Shown in pieces: positions 1 through 7,167 of a DNA stretch of 64,000 bases. The stretch's first letter is position 1, and each line of letters starts with the position of its first letter. Under the pieces are notes generated by a model. The model saw nothing but the letters and a program-made list of their open reading frames with translations, was not told the origin of the DNA and ran no database searches. Source of the DNA: Rhizobium sp. 9140 (GTDB taxonomy: Bacteria > Pseudomonadota > Alphaproteobacteria > Rhizobiales > Rhizobiaceae); the NCBI RefSeq assembly GCF_900067135.1, contig NZ_FJUR01000001.1:293501-357500 (forward strand), read 5' to 3'. Position numbers and translations under genes: made by a program.

Positions 1-998
1 TTCCGCACCGAATCCTGAACGCGCTTCAGCTCCGACTCCAGTGCCCGCCGCATGCTTTCGGCCTGCGCCTGCGCCGTTTGGAGCTGCGGATGGCGGCTGC
101 CGAGGCTGGTCTGCAACTCCGCCAGCCGGTCGAGCGTCTGCGCATAGCGCGTGCGCAACGTCGTGACCGACGTCTGCTGCAGCGCTTCGGGGATCGCGCC
201 TGAGGCGAGATCGCCCGTCGTGAGAGTGCGAACCTGATTGTAATTGATCTGCTGCTGCTCAAGGGCTGCGCGGGCACTGCCGAGCTGCTGCGTCACAGCC
301 TCGAGTTGCTGGTCGGTCACAAGGCCCTTTTCGCCGGTGCTGATCAGGCCGTTCTGCGTACGGAACTTGACGACCTTGTCTTCGGCTTCGAGCAACCGCT
401 TGCGCAGCTCTTCGGCCTCGACCTGAAGGCTCATGCTGGCCTTGAGGCTCTTGTCGGACCCGATCTTGTTCGCCTTTTCCAGGTAGATCGCCGAGACGGT
501 ATTGGCGATCTCGGCGGCGCGCGCCGCGTTCGGATGCTGGGCGGTGATAGTGAAGACTAGCGACTGGTCGGCACGGGCGATGATAAGGTTCTGTGCGAGC
601 GTCGCCGCAGCGCCCGCCGCTGCCGCCTCTTCCGAAACGGGGGCCGGTGCCGACCGGCCGAGAAGCCGGCCGATCAGTCCCACCTTCGCCTGGAAAAAAG
701 GATCCTCCTGCAATGCGAGCTTGCGCGCGGCCTCGGAGAGAACGCTGAAGGACTGCATGACGTAGATCTGGCTGTCGATCGCCTGCTGCGCCTGTGCCGG
801 TGCGGCGGTATCGCCGGCAGACTGGCCGACGGCGGCAAGCCGCTCCGGGTCGAGCAGGATCTGGGTTGAGGCACGGAACACGGCCGGCTGGCTGAGAACG
901 AAGGCAAACCCCAGGCCACCGAAGATCAGCGCCGTCACGACGACGATGCCGATGCGGCGCATCACGATCGACGGAAGTTGAAAGACGTCGATGTCCAT
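1..998 (-). CDS. Polysaccharide chain-length determinant / co-polymerase (Wzz/GumC family), 5' part only
   Basis: Reading the minus strand from the ATG at 998 gives 332 open codons that run off the left edge, so the C-terminal part is outside the window. The protein begins MDIDVFQLPSIVMRR, has a hydrophobic segment at about residues 12-34 (GIVVVTALIFGGLGFAFVL), then a periplasmic region starting YRAS-like (FRASTQILLDPERL). A long Gln/Glu/Ala-rich coiled coil follows (about residues 190-330, including an SRHPQLQ stretch). This is the layout of Wzz/GumC/ExoP co-polymerases, inner-membrane proteins that set polymer length and join cytoplasm to the outer-membrane export channel. Whether a C-terminal tyrosine kinase domain follows cannot be seen. 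It is divergent from the carrier-protein gene at 1325 and suggests the cluster adjoins an exopolysaccharide locus. Confidence 0.85.
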   Translation of the reverse strand, partial: MDIDVFQLPSIVMRRIGIVVVTALIFGGLGFAFVLSQPAVFRASTQILLDPERLAAVGQSAGDTAAPAQAQQAIDSQIYVMQSFSVLSEAARKLALQEDPFFQAKVGLIGRLLGRSAPAPVSEEAAAAGAAATLAQNLIIARADQSLVFTITAQHPNAARAAEIANTVSAIYLEKANKIGSDKSLKASMSLQVEAEELRKRLLEAEDKVVKFRTQNGLISTGEKGLVTDQQLEAVTQQLGSARAALEQQQINYNQVRTLTTGDLASGAIPEALQQTSVTTLRTRYAQTLDRLAELQTSLGSRHPQLQTAQAQAESMRRALESELKRVQDSVR

Positions 999-1324
999 AG
1001 GGCTTCCATATCCACGCCAGGTTGTTTTGTCAGCGCTCAGTTTCGGCTCGGCGGGATTCGGACAATGACCAGCAGCCCGCACGAGGTTCTCGATCCGAAG
1101 AATTGACAGCTTATGGTTAACAACCCCTGAACGTTGCGGCTTACGTAGACGCGAAGCACAGCATTTGCAGGGACTTAATCGAGCGGATTTCAGAGCCGGC
1201 GCCATATCAGGCGTCACTTGAGGAAACTTTAGCTATATTCCTTAGGCCGTTTTTAGCCTGCAAGCGCTATCCCTGCGTCATCAGAGCCACAGGCCCTCGA
1301 GCCGCGCTGCAAAGGAGTGACGCC
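999..1324. promoter_or_regulatory. Divergent intergenic region between the co-polymerase and carrier-protein genes
   Basis: No gene is seen in these 326 bases. They must hold promoters for both flanking genes. A TTGACA is at 1103-1108 and a TATATT at 1234-1239, but they do not form a spaced -35/-10 pair and no firm promoter is called. A strong ribosome binding site, AAAGGAG at 1311-1317, lies 7 bases before the GTG start at 1325. Confidence 0.4.
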
Positions 1325-1573
1325 GTGAAGACACAGATCCGTGAGATGCTTGCCCAATATGCCTCCCTGCCCTCGGCAGCCGGTCTGGACGACGATGCGG
1401 ACCTCTATGCAGCCGGCATGTCGTCGCATGGCTCGGTGCAGCTGATGCTGGCGCTCGAAGACACGTTCGATGTCGAGTTTCCCGACAACCTCTTGAACCG
1501 CAAGTCCTTCTCCACGATCGCCATCATCGAGCAGACGGTCAACCAGCTGGTGGCCGGGAAAGAAGCCGCCTGA
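1325..1573 (+). CDS. Acyl-carrier-protein-like aminoacyl carrier protein
   Basis: An 82-residue acidic protein with a GTG start 7 bases after AAAGGAG. Aligned with E. coli ACP, the segment GMSSHGSVQLMLALED matches the 4'-phosphopantetheine site, with Ser34 in the position of Ser36 of AcpP. The DSL motif is therefore replaced by SSH. Helix 2 (SVQLMLALED) and the FDVEFPDNLL loop are typical of the fold. The stop overlaps the next start (TGATG at 1571-1575), so it is co-translated with the dehydrogenase. Stand-alone carrier proteins of this kind beside a class II synthetase-like ligase accept an amino acid on the thiol of the prosthetic group (Bradyrhizobium and Agrobacterium systems). I infer this protein is the acceptor for the ligase at 2761. 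It is not the housekeeping AcpP. Confidence 0.85.
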   Translation: MKTQIREMLAQYASLPSAAGLDDDADLYAAGMSSHGSVQLMLALEDTFDVEFPDNLLNRKSFSTIAIIEQTVNQLVAGKEAA

Positions 1574-2754
1574 TGGACGTCGCCCTCAACGCTCAAGGAT
1601 CGACGCTGCTGGAGCGCGCCCGCCGCGTGGCCGGCATCGCCGGCCAGCACGCCGACGACGTGGACCGCAATGCCCGCTTCCCGCGCGAAGCGGCGGATGC
1701 CCTGATCTCGGAACGGCTGCTGTCGATCCAGATCCCCGTCACGCTGGGCGGAGAGGGCGCGACGACCGCCCAGATCGCGGAAGTCTGCACCGTTCTCGGC
1801 CAAGCCTGCTCCGCCTCTGCCATGGTCTTCGCCATGCACCACATCAAACTGTCGAGCCTCGTATCCCACGGCATCGACAGCCCCTGGCACCAGAGCTTCA
1901 TGCGCCGCATCGTTGACGAACAGCTTCTCATCGCCTCGGCGACGACGGAAGGCGGCATCGGCGGCAACATGCGCAATTCGATCTGCGCCATCGAGATCGA
2001 CGGGGATACCTGTCGGCTTCAGAAGGACGCGACGGTCATTTCCTACGGCCGCCATGCGGACGCGATCCTCATCACCTCCCGCGCCCATGCCGATGCCGTG
2101 ACGACCGACCAGGTCATGACCGTATTCACGAAGGATCAGTATACACTCGAGCGCACCAACGAATGGGACACGCTCGGCATGCGCGGCACCTGTTCGGAAG
2201 GTTATCTCTTCAAGGGCGAGGCCCCGAAGGAACAGATCCTGCCGAAACCTTTCGCGGAGATCGCGGCGCAATCCATGCTGGCAAGCTCGCACCTGCTCTG
2301 GGGCGGCGTCTGGTACGGCATCGCGGTCAATGCGATGACCCGCGCCCAGGCTTTCGTGCGCGCCGCAGCCCGCAAGAGCCCCGGCCAGACACCGCCCGGC
2401 GCGCTTCACCTCGCGGAAGCCTCCAGCCTCCTGCAACAGGTCCGCGCCAACGTCACGGCCGGCCTTGCCCGCTATGAGGCAGCCCTTGCCGAGCCGGAAC
2501 TGCTCTCCTCCATGGGCTTCTCCGTCGCGATGAACAACGTGAAGATCGCAGTCTCCCGGACCGTGCCGCAGATCATCGACCACGCCATGCAGATCACCGG
2601 CATCATGGGCTATAAGAACGGCACCCCGTTCTCGCTCGGACGCCACCTGCGCGACGCACAGTCCGCGCAGCTGATGATCTCCAACGACCGCATTCTCGCC
2701 AATACGTCGAACATGCTTCTCGTCAACAAGATTGAAACCAACCTTCTGGGGTAA
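1573..2754 (+). CDS. Acyl-CoA dehydrogenase-like flavoprotein
   Basis: 393 residues, the usual acyl-CoA dehydrogenase length. It has an N-terminal helical domain (RFPREAADALISERLLSI, then CTVLGQACSASAMVFAMH), a middle beta domain with the TTEGG..GN substrate/FAD region and the WDTLGMRGTCS segment, and a C-terminal helical bundle. It is translationally coupled to the carrier protein and followed after 6 bases by the amino acid:carrier-protein ligase. Family members oxidise Calpha-Cbeta bonds of acyl-CoA, but a subgroup (PltE/RedW type) oxidises aminoacyl groups, namely prolyl, held on carrier proteins. The gene order makes a carrier-protein-bound substrate plausible here. That is inference; I did not assign the catalytic base. 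Ordinary fatty acyl-CoA oxidation is less likely because no beta-oxidation genes are near. Confidence 0.8.
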   Translation: MDVALNAQGSTLLERARRVAGIAGQHADDVDRNARFPREAADALISERLLSIQIPVTLGGEGATTAQIAEVCTVLGQACSASAMVFAMHHIKLSSLVSHGIDSPWHQSFMRRIVDEQLLIASATTEGGIGGNMRNSICAIEIDGDTCRLQKDATVISYGRHADAILITSRAHADAVTTDQVMTVFTKDQYTLERTNEWDTLGMRGTCSEGYLFKGEAPKEQILPKPFAEIAAQSMLASSHLLWGGVWYGIAVNAMTRAQAFVRAAARKSPGQTPPGALHLAEASSLLQQVRANVTAGLARYEAALAEPELLSSMGFSVAMNNVKIAVSRTVPQIIDHAMQITGIMGYKNGTPFSLGRHLRDAQSAQLMISNDRILANTSNMLLVNKIETNLLG

Positions 2755-2760
2755 CCGACC

Positions 2761-3669
2761 ATGGATATGCAGCTTTCCTTGCTTGACCGGCTGTTTGCGG
2801 CCGGCCTCCTCATCGACACCGGCGTCGATGGCCTTTACGGCCGCAGCGGCGTGTTCGAAGACGTCATCACCCGCTTCGAAGCCGTCATCGATGGCCTCGG
2901 CGGCGTCGACAAGCCGGAGGCGATCCGCTTCCCGCCCGGCATGAACCGCGCCCATTTCGAAGGCTCGGGCTACATGAAGAGCTTTCCGCAGCTCGCCGGC
3001 ACCATCCATTCCTTCTGCGGCTGCGAGCTCGACCATGTCAGCCTGCTGACCTGCATGGAAGAGGGCAAGGACTGGACCGGCCAGCAACAGGCGACCGACA
3101 TCGTTCTGACGCCTGCCGCCTGCTACCCGCTCTATCCGACGATCGCCAAGCGTGGCGCCCTGCCAGCCGGCGGCGGCCTCTTCGACCTGCAGTCCTACTG
3201 CTTCCGTCATGAGCCGTCGAAGGAGCCGACCCGCATGCAGCTGTTCCGCATGCGGGAATATGTCCGCATGGGCAAGCCGGCGGACGTCGTCGCCTTCCGC
3301 CAGGATTGGATGGAGCGTGGAACCAAGCTGATGGAATCGGTCGGCCTGCCCGTCGAGATCGACGTCGCCAACGACCCCTTCTTCGGCCGCGCCGGCAAGA
3401 TGTACAAGAACAACCAGCGCAACCAGAACCTCAAGTTCGAGCTGCTGATCCCCGTCAACGCCAATGCCGGCCCGACCGCCTGCATGAGCTTCAACTACCA
3501 TCAGGACCATTTCGGCAAGACCTGGGGCCTGACGACGGACGACGGCGAAACGGCGCACACCGCCTGCGTCGGCTTCGGCCTGGAGCGCATCGCGCTGGCG
3601 CTCTTCAAGCACCACGGCCTCGACGTGAACGAATGGCCGGCACACGTCCGCAAGACGCTCTGGGGCTGA
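2761..3669 (+). CDS. Amino acid:[carrier protein] ligase (class II seryl-tRNA synthetase-like)
   Basis: 302 residues consisting only of an atypical SerRS catalytic core; the N-terminal tRNA-binding coiled coil is absent. Class II motif 2 is FRHEPS (Arg149) with the downstream FRMREYVR, and motif 3 is [12 protein letters not shown] (Arg276). Cys121, Glu166 and Cys269 have the spacing (45 and 103) of the zinc ligands of characterised Bradyrhizobium/Agrobacterium homologues as I recall them; in these enzymes zinc binds the substrate amino group. The family activates a small amino acid (glycine or alanine in studied cases) with ATP and loads it on the phosphopantetheine arm of a carrier protein, not on tRNA. 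The carrier is presumably the product at 1325. It lies 6 bases after the dehydrogenase and 6 bases before the DUF1839 gene. Amino acid specificity cannot be read here. Confidence 0.9.
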   Translation: MDMQLSLLDRLFAAGLLIDTGVDGLYGRSGVFEDVITRFEAVIDGLGGVDKPEAIRFPPGMNRAHFEGSGYMKSFPQLAGTIHSFCGCELDHVSLLTCMEEGKDWTGQQQATDIVLTPAACYPLYPTIAKRGALPAGGGLFDLQSYCFRHEPSKEPTRMQLFRMREYVRMGKPADVVAFRQDWMERGTKLMESVGLPVEIDVANDPFFGRAGKMYKNNQRNQNLKFELLIPVNANAGPTACMSFNYHQDHFGKTWGLTTDDGETAHTACVGFGLERIALALFKHHGLDVNEWPAHVRKTLWG

Positions 3670-3675
3670 TCGACC

Positions 3676-4644
3676 ATGCAAGCCGTCTTTCCCGGCATCG
3701 TGCCCGAGACCTATCGCCCGCATGCGCTCCACGACAAGGAGCGCATGTGGCCGGAGACCAACTGCTACATCGATCTCTGGATCGAGGTCTTGAACACACT
3801 GGGCCTGCCGCCGGAAGCCATGCTCGGCTTCACACTGACGCAGGACTTCGAGGGCGACCAGTTCACCTTCTTCAAGGTGCCGCTGGAGGACCTCGAAGCG
3901 CTCTACGGCATCACCTGCACGGAACTTGCCATCTTCGACAAGGTCGAACGGCATCTGGAGACCCAGATCGCCCGCGGCCGTCTCTGCCTCGTCGAGATGG
4001 ACAGCTTCTTCATGCCCGACACCGCGGGCGTCGCCTATGGCCGCGAACACGGCAAGACGACGATCGGCATCAACCGGCTGGACGTGGCCTCGCGCAGCCT
4101 CGACTACTTCCACAATGGCGGCTTCTTCCATCTGGAAGGCGACGATTTCGACGGCCTGTTCCAGACGCTCGGACACCCGGCGGCGCTGCCGCTCCTGCCC
4201 TATACCGAATTCGCCAAGCTGCCGGCCGTGCTGCCGGACGAGGCGCGCATCCGGGAGAAGGCGCAGGCGCTGCTGGCCTTTCACTTCGCCCGCCGCCCGC
4301 AGGACAACCCGTTTCGCGCCTTTGCCGCCGTTTTCCCGGCGCAGGTTGAGGCTCTGGCCAGCCGCGACTTCGATTTCTTCCACAAGTACGCCTTCAACAC
4401 GCTTCGCCAGTTCGGCGCGAATTATGAACTGCTCGCCACCCATCTCGGCTGGCTTGCACCGGACGGTCTCTATGAGGCGGAACGGCTCGCAGCCCTGAAG
4501 ATCTCCGAGGTCGGCAAGACCGTGCAGTTTCAGGTCGCCCGCGCCGTCAACCGCAAGAAATTCGACGCTCTGGCCGGTACGCTGACGCCGGCCGCAGAGG
4601 CTTGGGATGCTCTGATGCAAGGGCTGGCGGCAAAGCTCGCCTGA
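3676..4644 (+). CDS. DUF1839 family protein
   Basis: 322 residues, matching the DUF1839 family that recurs beside amino acid:carrier-protein ligases in rhizobia; no biochemical function is known to me. Conserved-looking segments include HALHDKERMWPETNCYIDLW near the N-terminus, FTFFKVPLEDLEALYGI, VEMDSFFMPDT and HGKTTIGI in the middle, and a helical C-terminal half rich in Arg/Phe (FRAFAAVFPAQVE, FDFFHKYAFNTLRQFGANYELL). There is no signal peptide or membrane segment, so it is cytoplasmic. It sits 6 bases after the ligase in the same operon. A role in taking or handing on the carrier-bound aminoacyl group is an inference from context. Confidence 0.75.
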   Translation: MQAVFPGIVPETYRPHALHDKERMWPETNCYIDLWIEVLNTLGLPPEAMLGFTLTQDFEGDQFTFFKVPLEDLEALYGITCTELAIFDKVERHLETQIARGRLCLVEMDSFFMPDTAGVAYGREHGKTTIGINRLDVASRSLDYFHNGGFFHLEGDDFDGLFQTLGHPAALPLLPYTEFAKLPAVLPDEARIREKAQALLAFHFARRPQDNPFRAFAAVFPAQVEALASRDFDFFHKYAFNTLRQFGANYELLATHLGWLAPDGLYEAERLAALKISEVGKTVQFQVARAVNRKKFDALAGTLTPAAEAWDALMQGLAAKLA

Positions 4645-4685
4645 TCTCGCATCCGCCGACGACAGACAGGAAACCTCAGGACATC

Positions 4686-7148
4686 ATGACAACGCTGCCC
4701 GGCCGCCTTCGTCTCGTGGATGCACGCTCCCTGACGCAAGGCTGGCGCCTCGTCCTGACGCCCCCGGGGCTTCACGTCGATCCATCGACGCTCGCCGAGG
4801 ACGACGGCATCCCCGCAACCGTGCCCGGCACCGTGGCCGGAGCACTGGAGGCGGCGGGCCTGTTCGATCGCACAGCCCCGGAGCCGCTGAACGGGCAGGA
4901 TGCCTGGTTCGTGACCGTCATCGCGGATGAGCCGCCGGGTGACGCCATTCTCCGTTTCCAGGGTCTTGCGACCCTTTCCGACGTTTTTCTGAACGGCGAA
5001 AAGATCCTGTCCTCGCAGAGCATGTTCACGCGCCACGACGTCTCCGTGCGCCTGACAGGCAACGACCGGCTGGCGATCTGCTGCCGGGCGCTCCTGCCGC
5101 ATCTGTCGCGCAAGCTGAAGCGCGCGCGCTGGCGCACCAAGATGATCGTGCCTGCCGGCCTGCGCGGCATGCGCACGACGGCGCTCGGCTACATGCCCGG
5201 CTGGTGTCCGGAGATCCACGCGGCCGGCCCCTATCGTCCCGTCATGCTTGAGCGTAGCGGACAGACGTCCGTCAGCGCCGTCGATATCGCTGCTTCGCTC
5301 GATGCCGACGGCACGGGCCGCCTGAACGTCCGCTTCGAGACGACGGTGGCGGGGGCGATCCGGCTGCGCTGCGCCGGCCACGAGATCCCTGTTCTGGTTG
5401 AGAACGGTCGCGTGGAGGCCACGCTTGTCCTGCCCGGCATCACCCCATGGTGGCCACGCAGCCATGGCGAACCGGTGCTCCACGAGGTCGAAATCCTCAT
5501 CGGGGAGGATCGTCTCACGCTGGGCCGCACCGGCTTCCGCCGGATCGAGATCGACCGGGGCACCGATGGCACGCGGTTCGCCCTGAAAATCAACGGCGTC
5601 GGCGTCTTCTGCCGGGGCGCCGTCTGGACCAATGCCGACATCGTGGGCCTGCCGGGAACGCGGGAAGCCTACGCGCCGTGGCTGCGGCTCGCGGCAGACG
5701 CCAACATGAACATGATCCGCATCGGCGGAACCATGACCTACGAGAGCGCCGCCTTCTTCGCGCTCTGCGACGAACTGGGACTGATGGTCTGGCAGGATGC
5801 CATGCTCGCCAATTTCGACTATCCGACCGAGGACGAAGCCTTCGCCGCCCTGCTGCGCGAGGAGATCGAGACGCTGCTGAAGGCAACCCGCGCCTCGCCC
5901 TCGCTGACCGTCTTCTGCGGCGGTAGCGAAATGCACCAGCAGGCGGCGATGATGGGTCTCGCGGAGCGGGTGTGGTCAGGCCCGCTGACCGGCACCATCC
6001 TGCCGGGCATCGTGGCCAGCGAGCGGCCTGACATCGCCTATGTCCCCAATTCGCCATTCGGCGGCGCACAGCCCTTCTCGCCGAATGCCGGCGTCGGCCA
6101 CTACTACGGCGTCGGCGCCTATGAACGGCCGCTCGAGGATGCGCGCCGCGCCGATGTGAGCTTCGCTGCCGAATGCCTCGCCTTTGCCAATGTGCCGGAG
6201 CAAGCGACGCTCGATGCGCACCTGCCCGTCGCCCCCGTCCACGATCCCCGATGGAAGGCCCGTGTTCCCCGCGACCGCGATGCCTCATGGGATTTCGAGG
6301 ATACGCGCGACCACTATCTGGGCCGCCTCTACGATCTCGATCCAGCCCGGTTGCGGCGGGAAGACCCCGCACGCTATCTCGACCTGTCGCGTGCGGTCAC
6401 CGGCGAGGTGATCGAAGCGACGTTCTCCGAATGGCGGCGCGCGGGCTCAGCCTGCGGCGGCGCGCTGGTCTGGACGTTCCAGGATCTGCTCGCCGGGGCC
6501 GGCTGGGGTCTCGTTGACGCCACGGGCCTGCCGAAACCCGTCTGGCACGCCATCCGCCGCGCCTTCCGCCCCGTTCAGGTGCTTCTGCTGGATGAGGGAA
6601 CGAACGGCCTCGACATCCACCTCGTCAACGAGACGGCACGCGACGAGACGGTGCGGCTGGAAATCACCTGCCTTCGCGCAGGTCGCCGGCCGGTCATCTC
6701 CGGCCACCACGAAACCATCCTGCCGGCACGATCGAGGCAGCGCCTGCCGGCAACCGATCTCTTCGGCGCGTTCTTCGACACGACCTATGCCTACCGGTTC
6801 GCCGGTCCGCAGCATGACGTGACAGTCGCCCGCCTCGTCTTGGCGGGAACGAATACCCTCCTTGCCGAAGCCTTCGACTTCCCGCTCGGCCGCCGCCCGG
6901 CGATCCACGATGCAACGCTGATGGCGACCCTGATAGAAACAGATGAAGACTTCGCGCTCGATATCGCAACCGACCGCCTCGCCCAGTCCGTGCACATCGC
7001 CTGCCCCGGCTTCCTGCCGTCGGACAATTGGTTCCACCTCGCGCCCGGCGCCGCGCGCCGCATCCACCTCGTGCCACAATCGGAGACGCCGGCGAGGCCC
7101 TCCGGTGAGATCGCCGCCATCGGAAGCGCCCTGCCCGTCCATTTTTGA
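4686..7148 (+). CDS. Glycoside hydrolase family 2 protein, beta-mannosidase-like
   Basis: 820 residues from the ATG at 4686, which follows CAGGACATC; an in-frame upstream extension overlaps DUF1839 and is not used. The N-terminal jelly-roll domain contains VPGTVAGALEAAGLFD and the TLSDVFLNGEKIL segment typical of GH2. A beta-sandwich follows (WWPRSHGEP, FRRIEIDRG), then a TIM barrel with ANMNMIRIGGTMTYE and LCDELGLMVWQDAMLANFDYP. The likely acid/base is the Glu of CGGSEMHQQ and the nucleophile the Glu of SFAAECLAF. The usual Asn before the acid/base is Ser (SE for NE), so activity should be tested. No signal peptide is visible. It is the last gene of the aminoacyl-carrier operon, suggesting that a mannoside-like glycan is made, trimmed or recycled with it. 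Confidence 0.8.
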   Translation: MTTLPGRLRLVDARSLTQGWRLVLTPPGLHVDPSTLAEDDGIPATVPGTVAGALEAAGLFDRTAPEPLNGQDAWFVTVIADEPPGDAILRFQGLATLSDVFLNGEKILSSQSMFTRHDVSVRLTGNDRLAICCRALLPHLSRKLKRARWRTKMIVPAGLRGMRTTALGYMPGWCPEIHAAGPYRPVMLERSGQTSVSAVDIAASLDADGTGRLNVRFETTVAGAIRLRCAGHEIPVLVENGRVEATLVLPGITPWWPRSHGEPVLHEVEILIGEDRLTLGRTGFRRIEIDRGTDGTRFALKINGVGVFCRGAVWTNADIVGLPGTREAYAPWLRLAADANMNMIRIGGTMTYESAAFFALCDELGLMVWQDAMLANFDYPTEDEAFAALLREEIETLLKATRASPSLTVFCGGSEMHQQAAMMGLAERVWSGPLTGTILPGIVASERPDIAYVPNSPFGGAQPFSPNAGVGHYYGVGAYERPLEDARRADVSFAAECLAFANVPEQATLDAHLPVAPVHDPRWKARVPRDRDASWDFEDTRDHYLGRLYDLDPARLRREDPARYLDLSRAVTGEVIEATFSEWRRAGSACGGALVWTFQDLLAGAGWGLVDATGLPKPVWHAIRRAFRPVQVLLLDEGTNGLDIHLVNETARDETVRLEITCLRAGRRPVISGHHETILPARSRQRLPATDLFGAFFDTTYAYRFAGPQHDVTVARLVLAGTNTLLAEAFDFPLGRRPAIHDATLMATLIETDEDFALDIATDRLAQSVHIACPGFLPSDNWFHLAPGAARRIHLVPQSETPARPSGEIAAIGSALPVHF

Positions 7149-7167
7149 CACCCACAGCGTGTGACGA

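Noticed and set aside
2761..3669. Seryl-tRNA synthetase
   Set aside because: The N-terminal tRNA-binding domain is absent and the gene sits beside a carrier protein gene, so it is the amino acid:[carrier protein] ligase type.
1405..4620. A 1071-codon open frame on the minus strand
   Set aside because: It lies antisense to three well-recognised plus-strand genes and its translation (Gly/Ala/Arg/Glu/Val-biased) shows no domain; a codon-bias shadow in GC-rich DNA.
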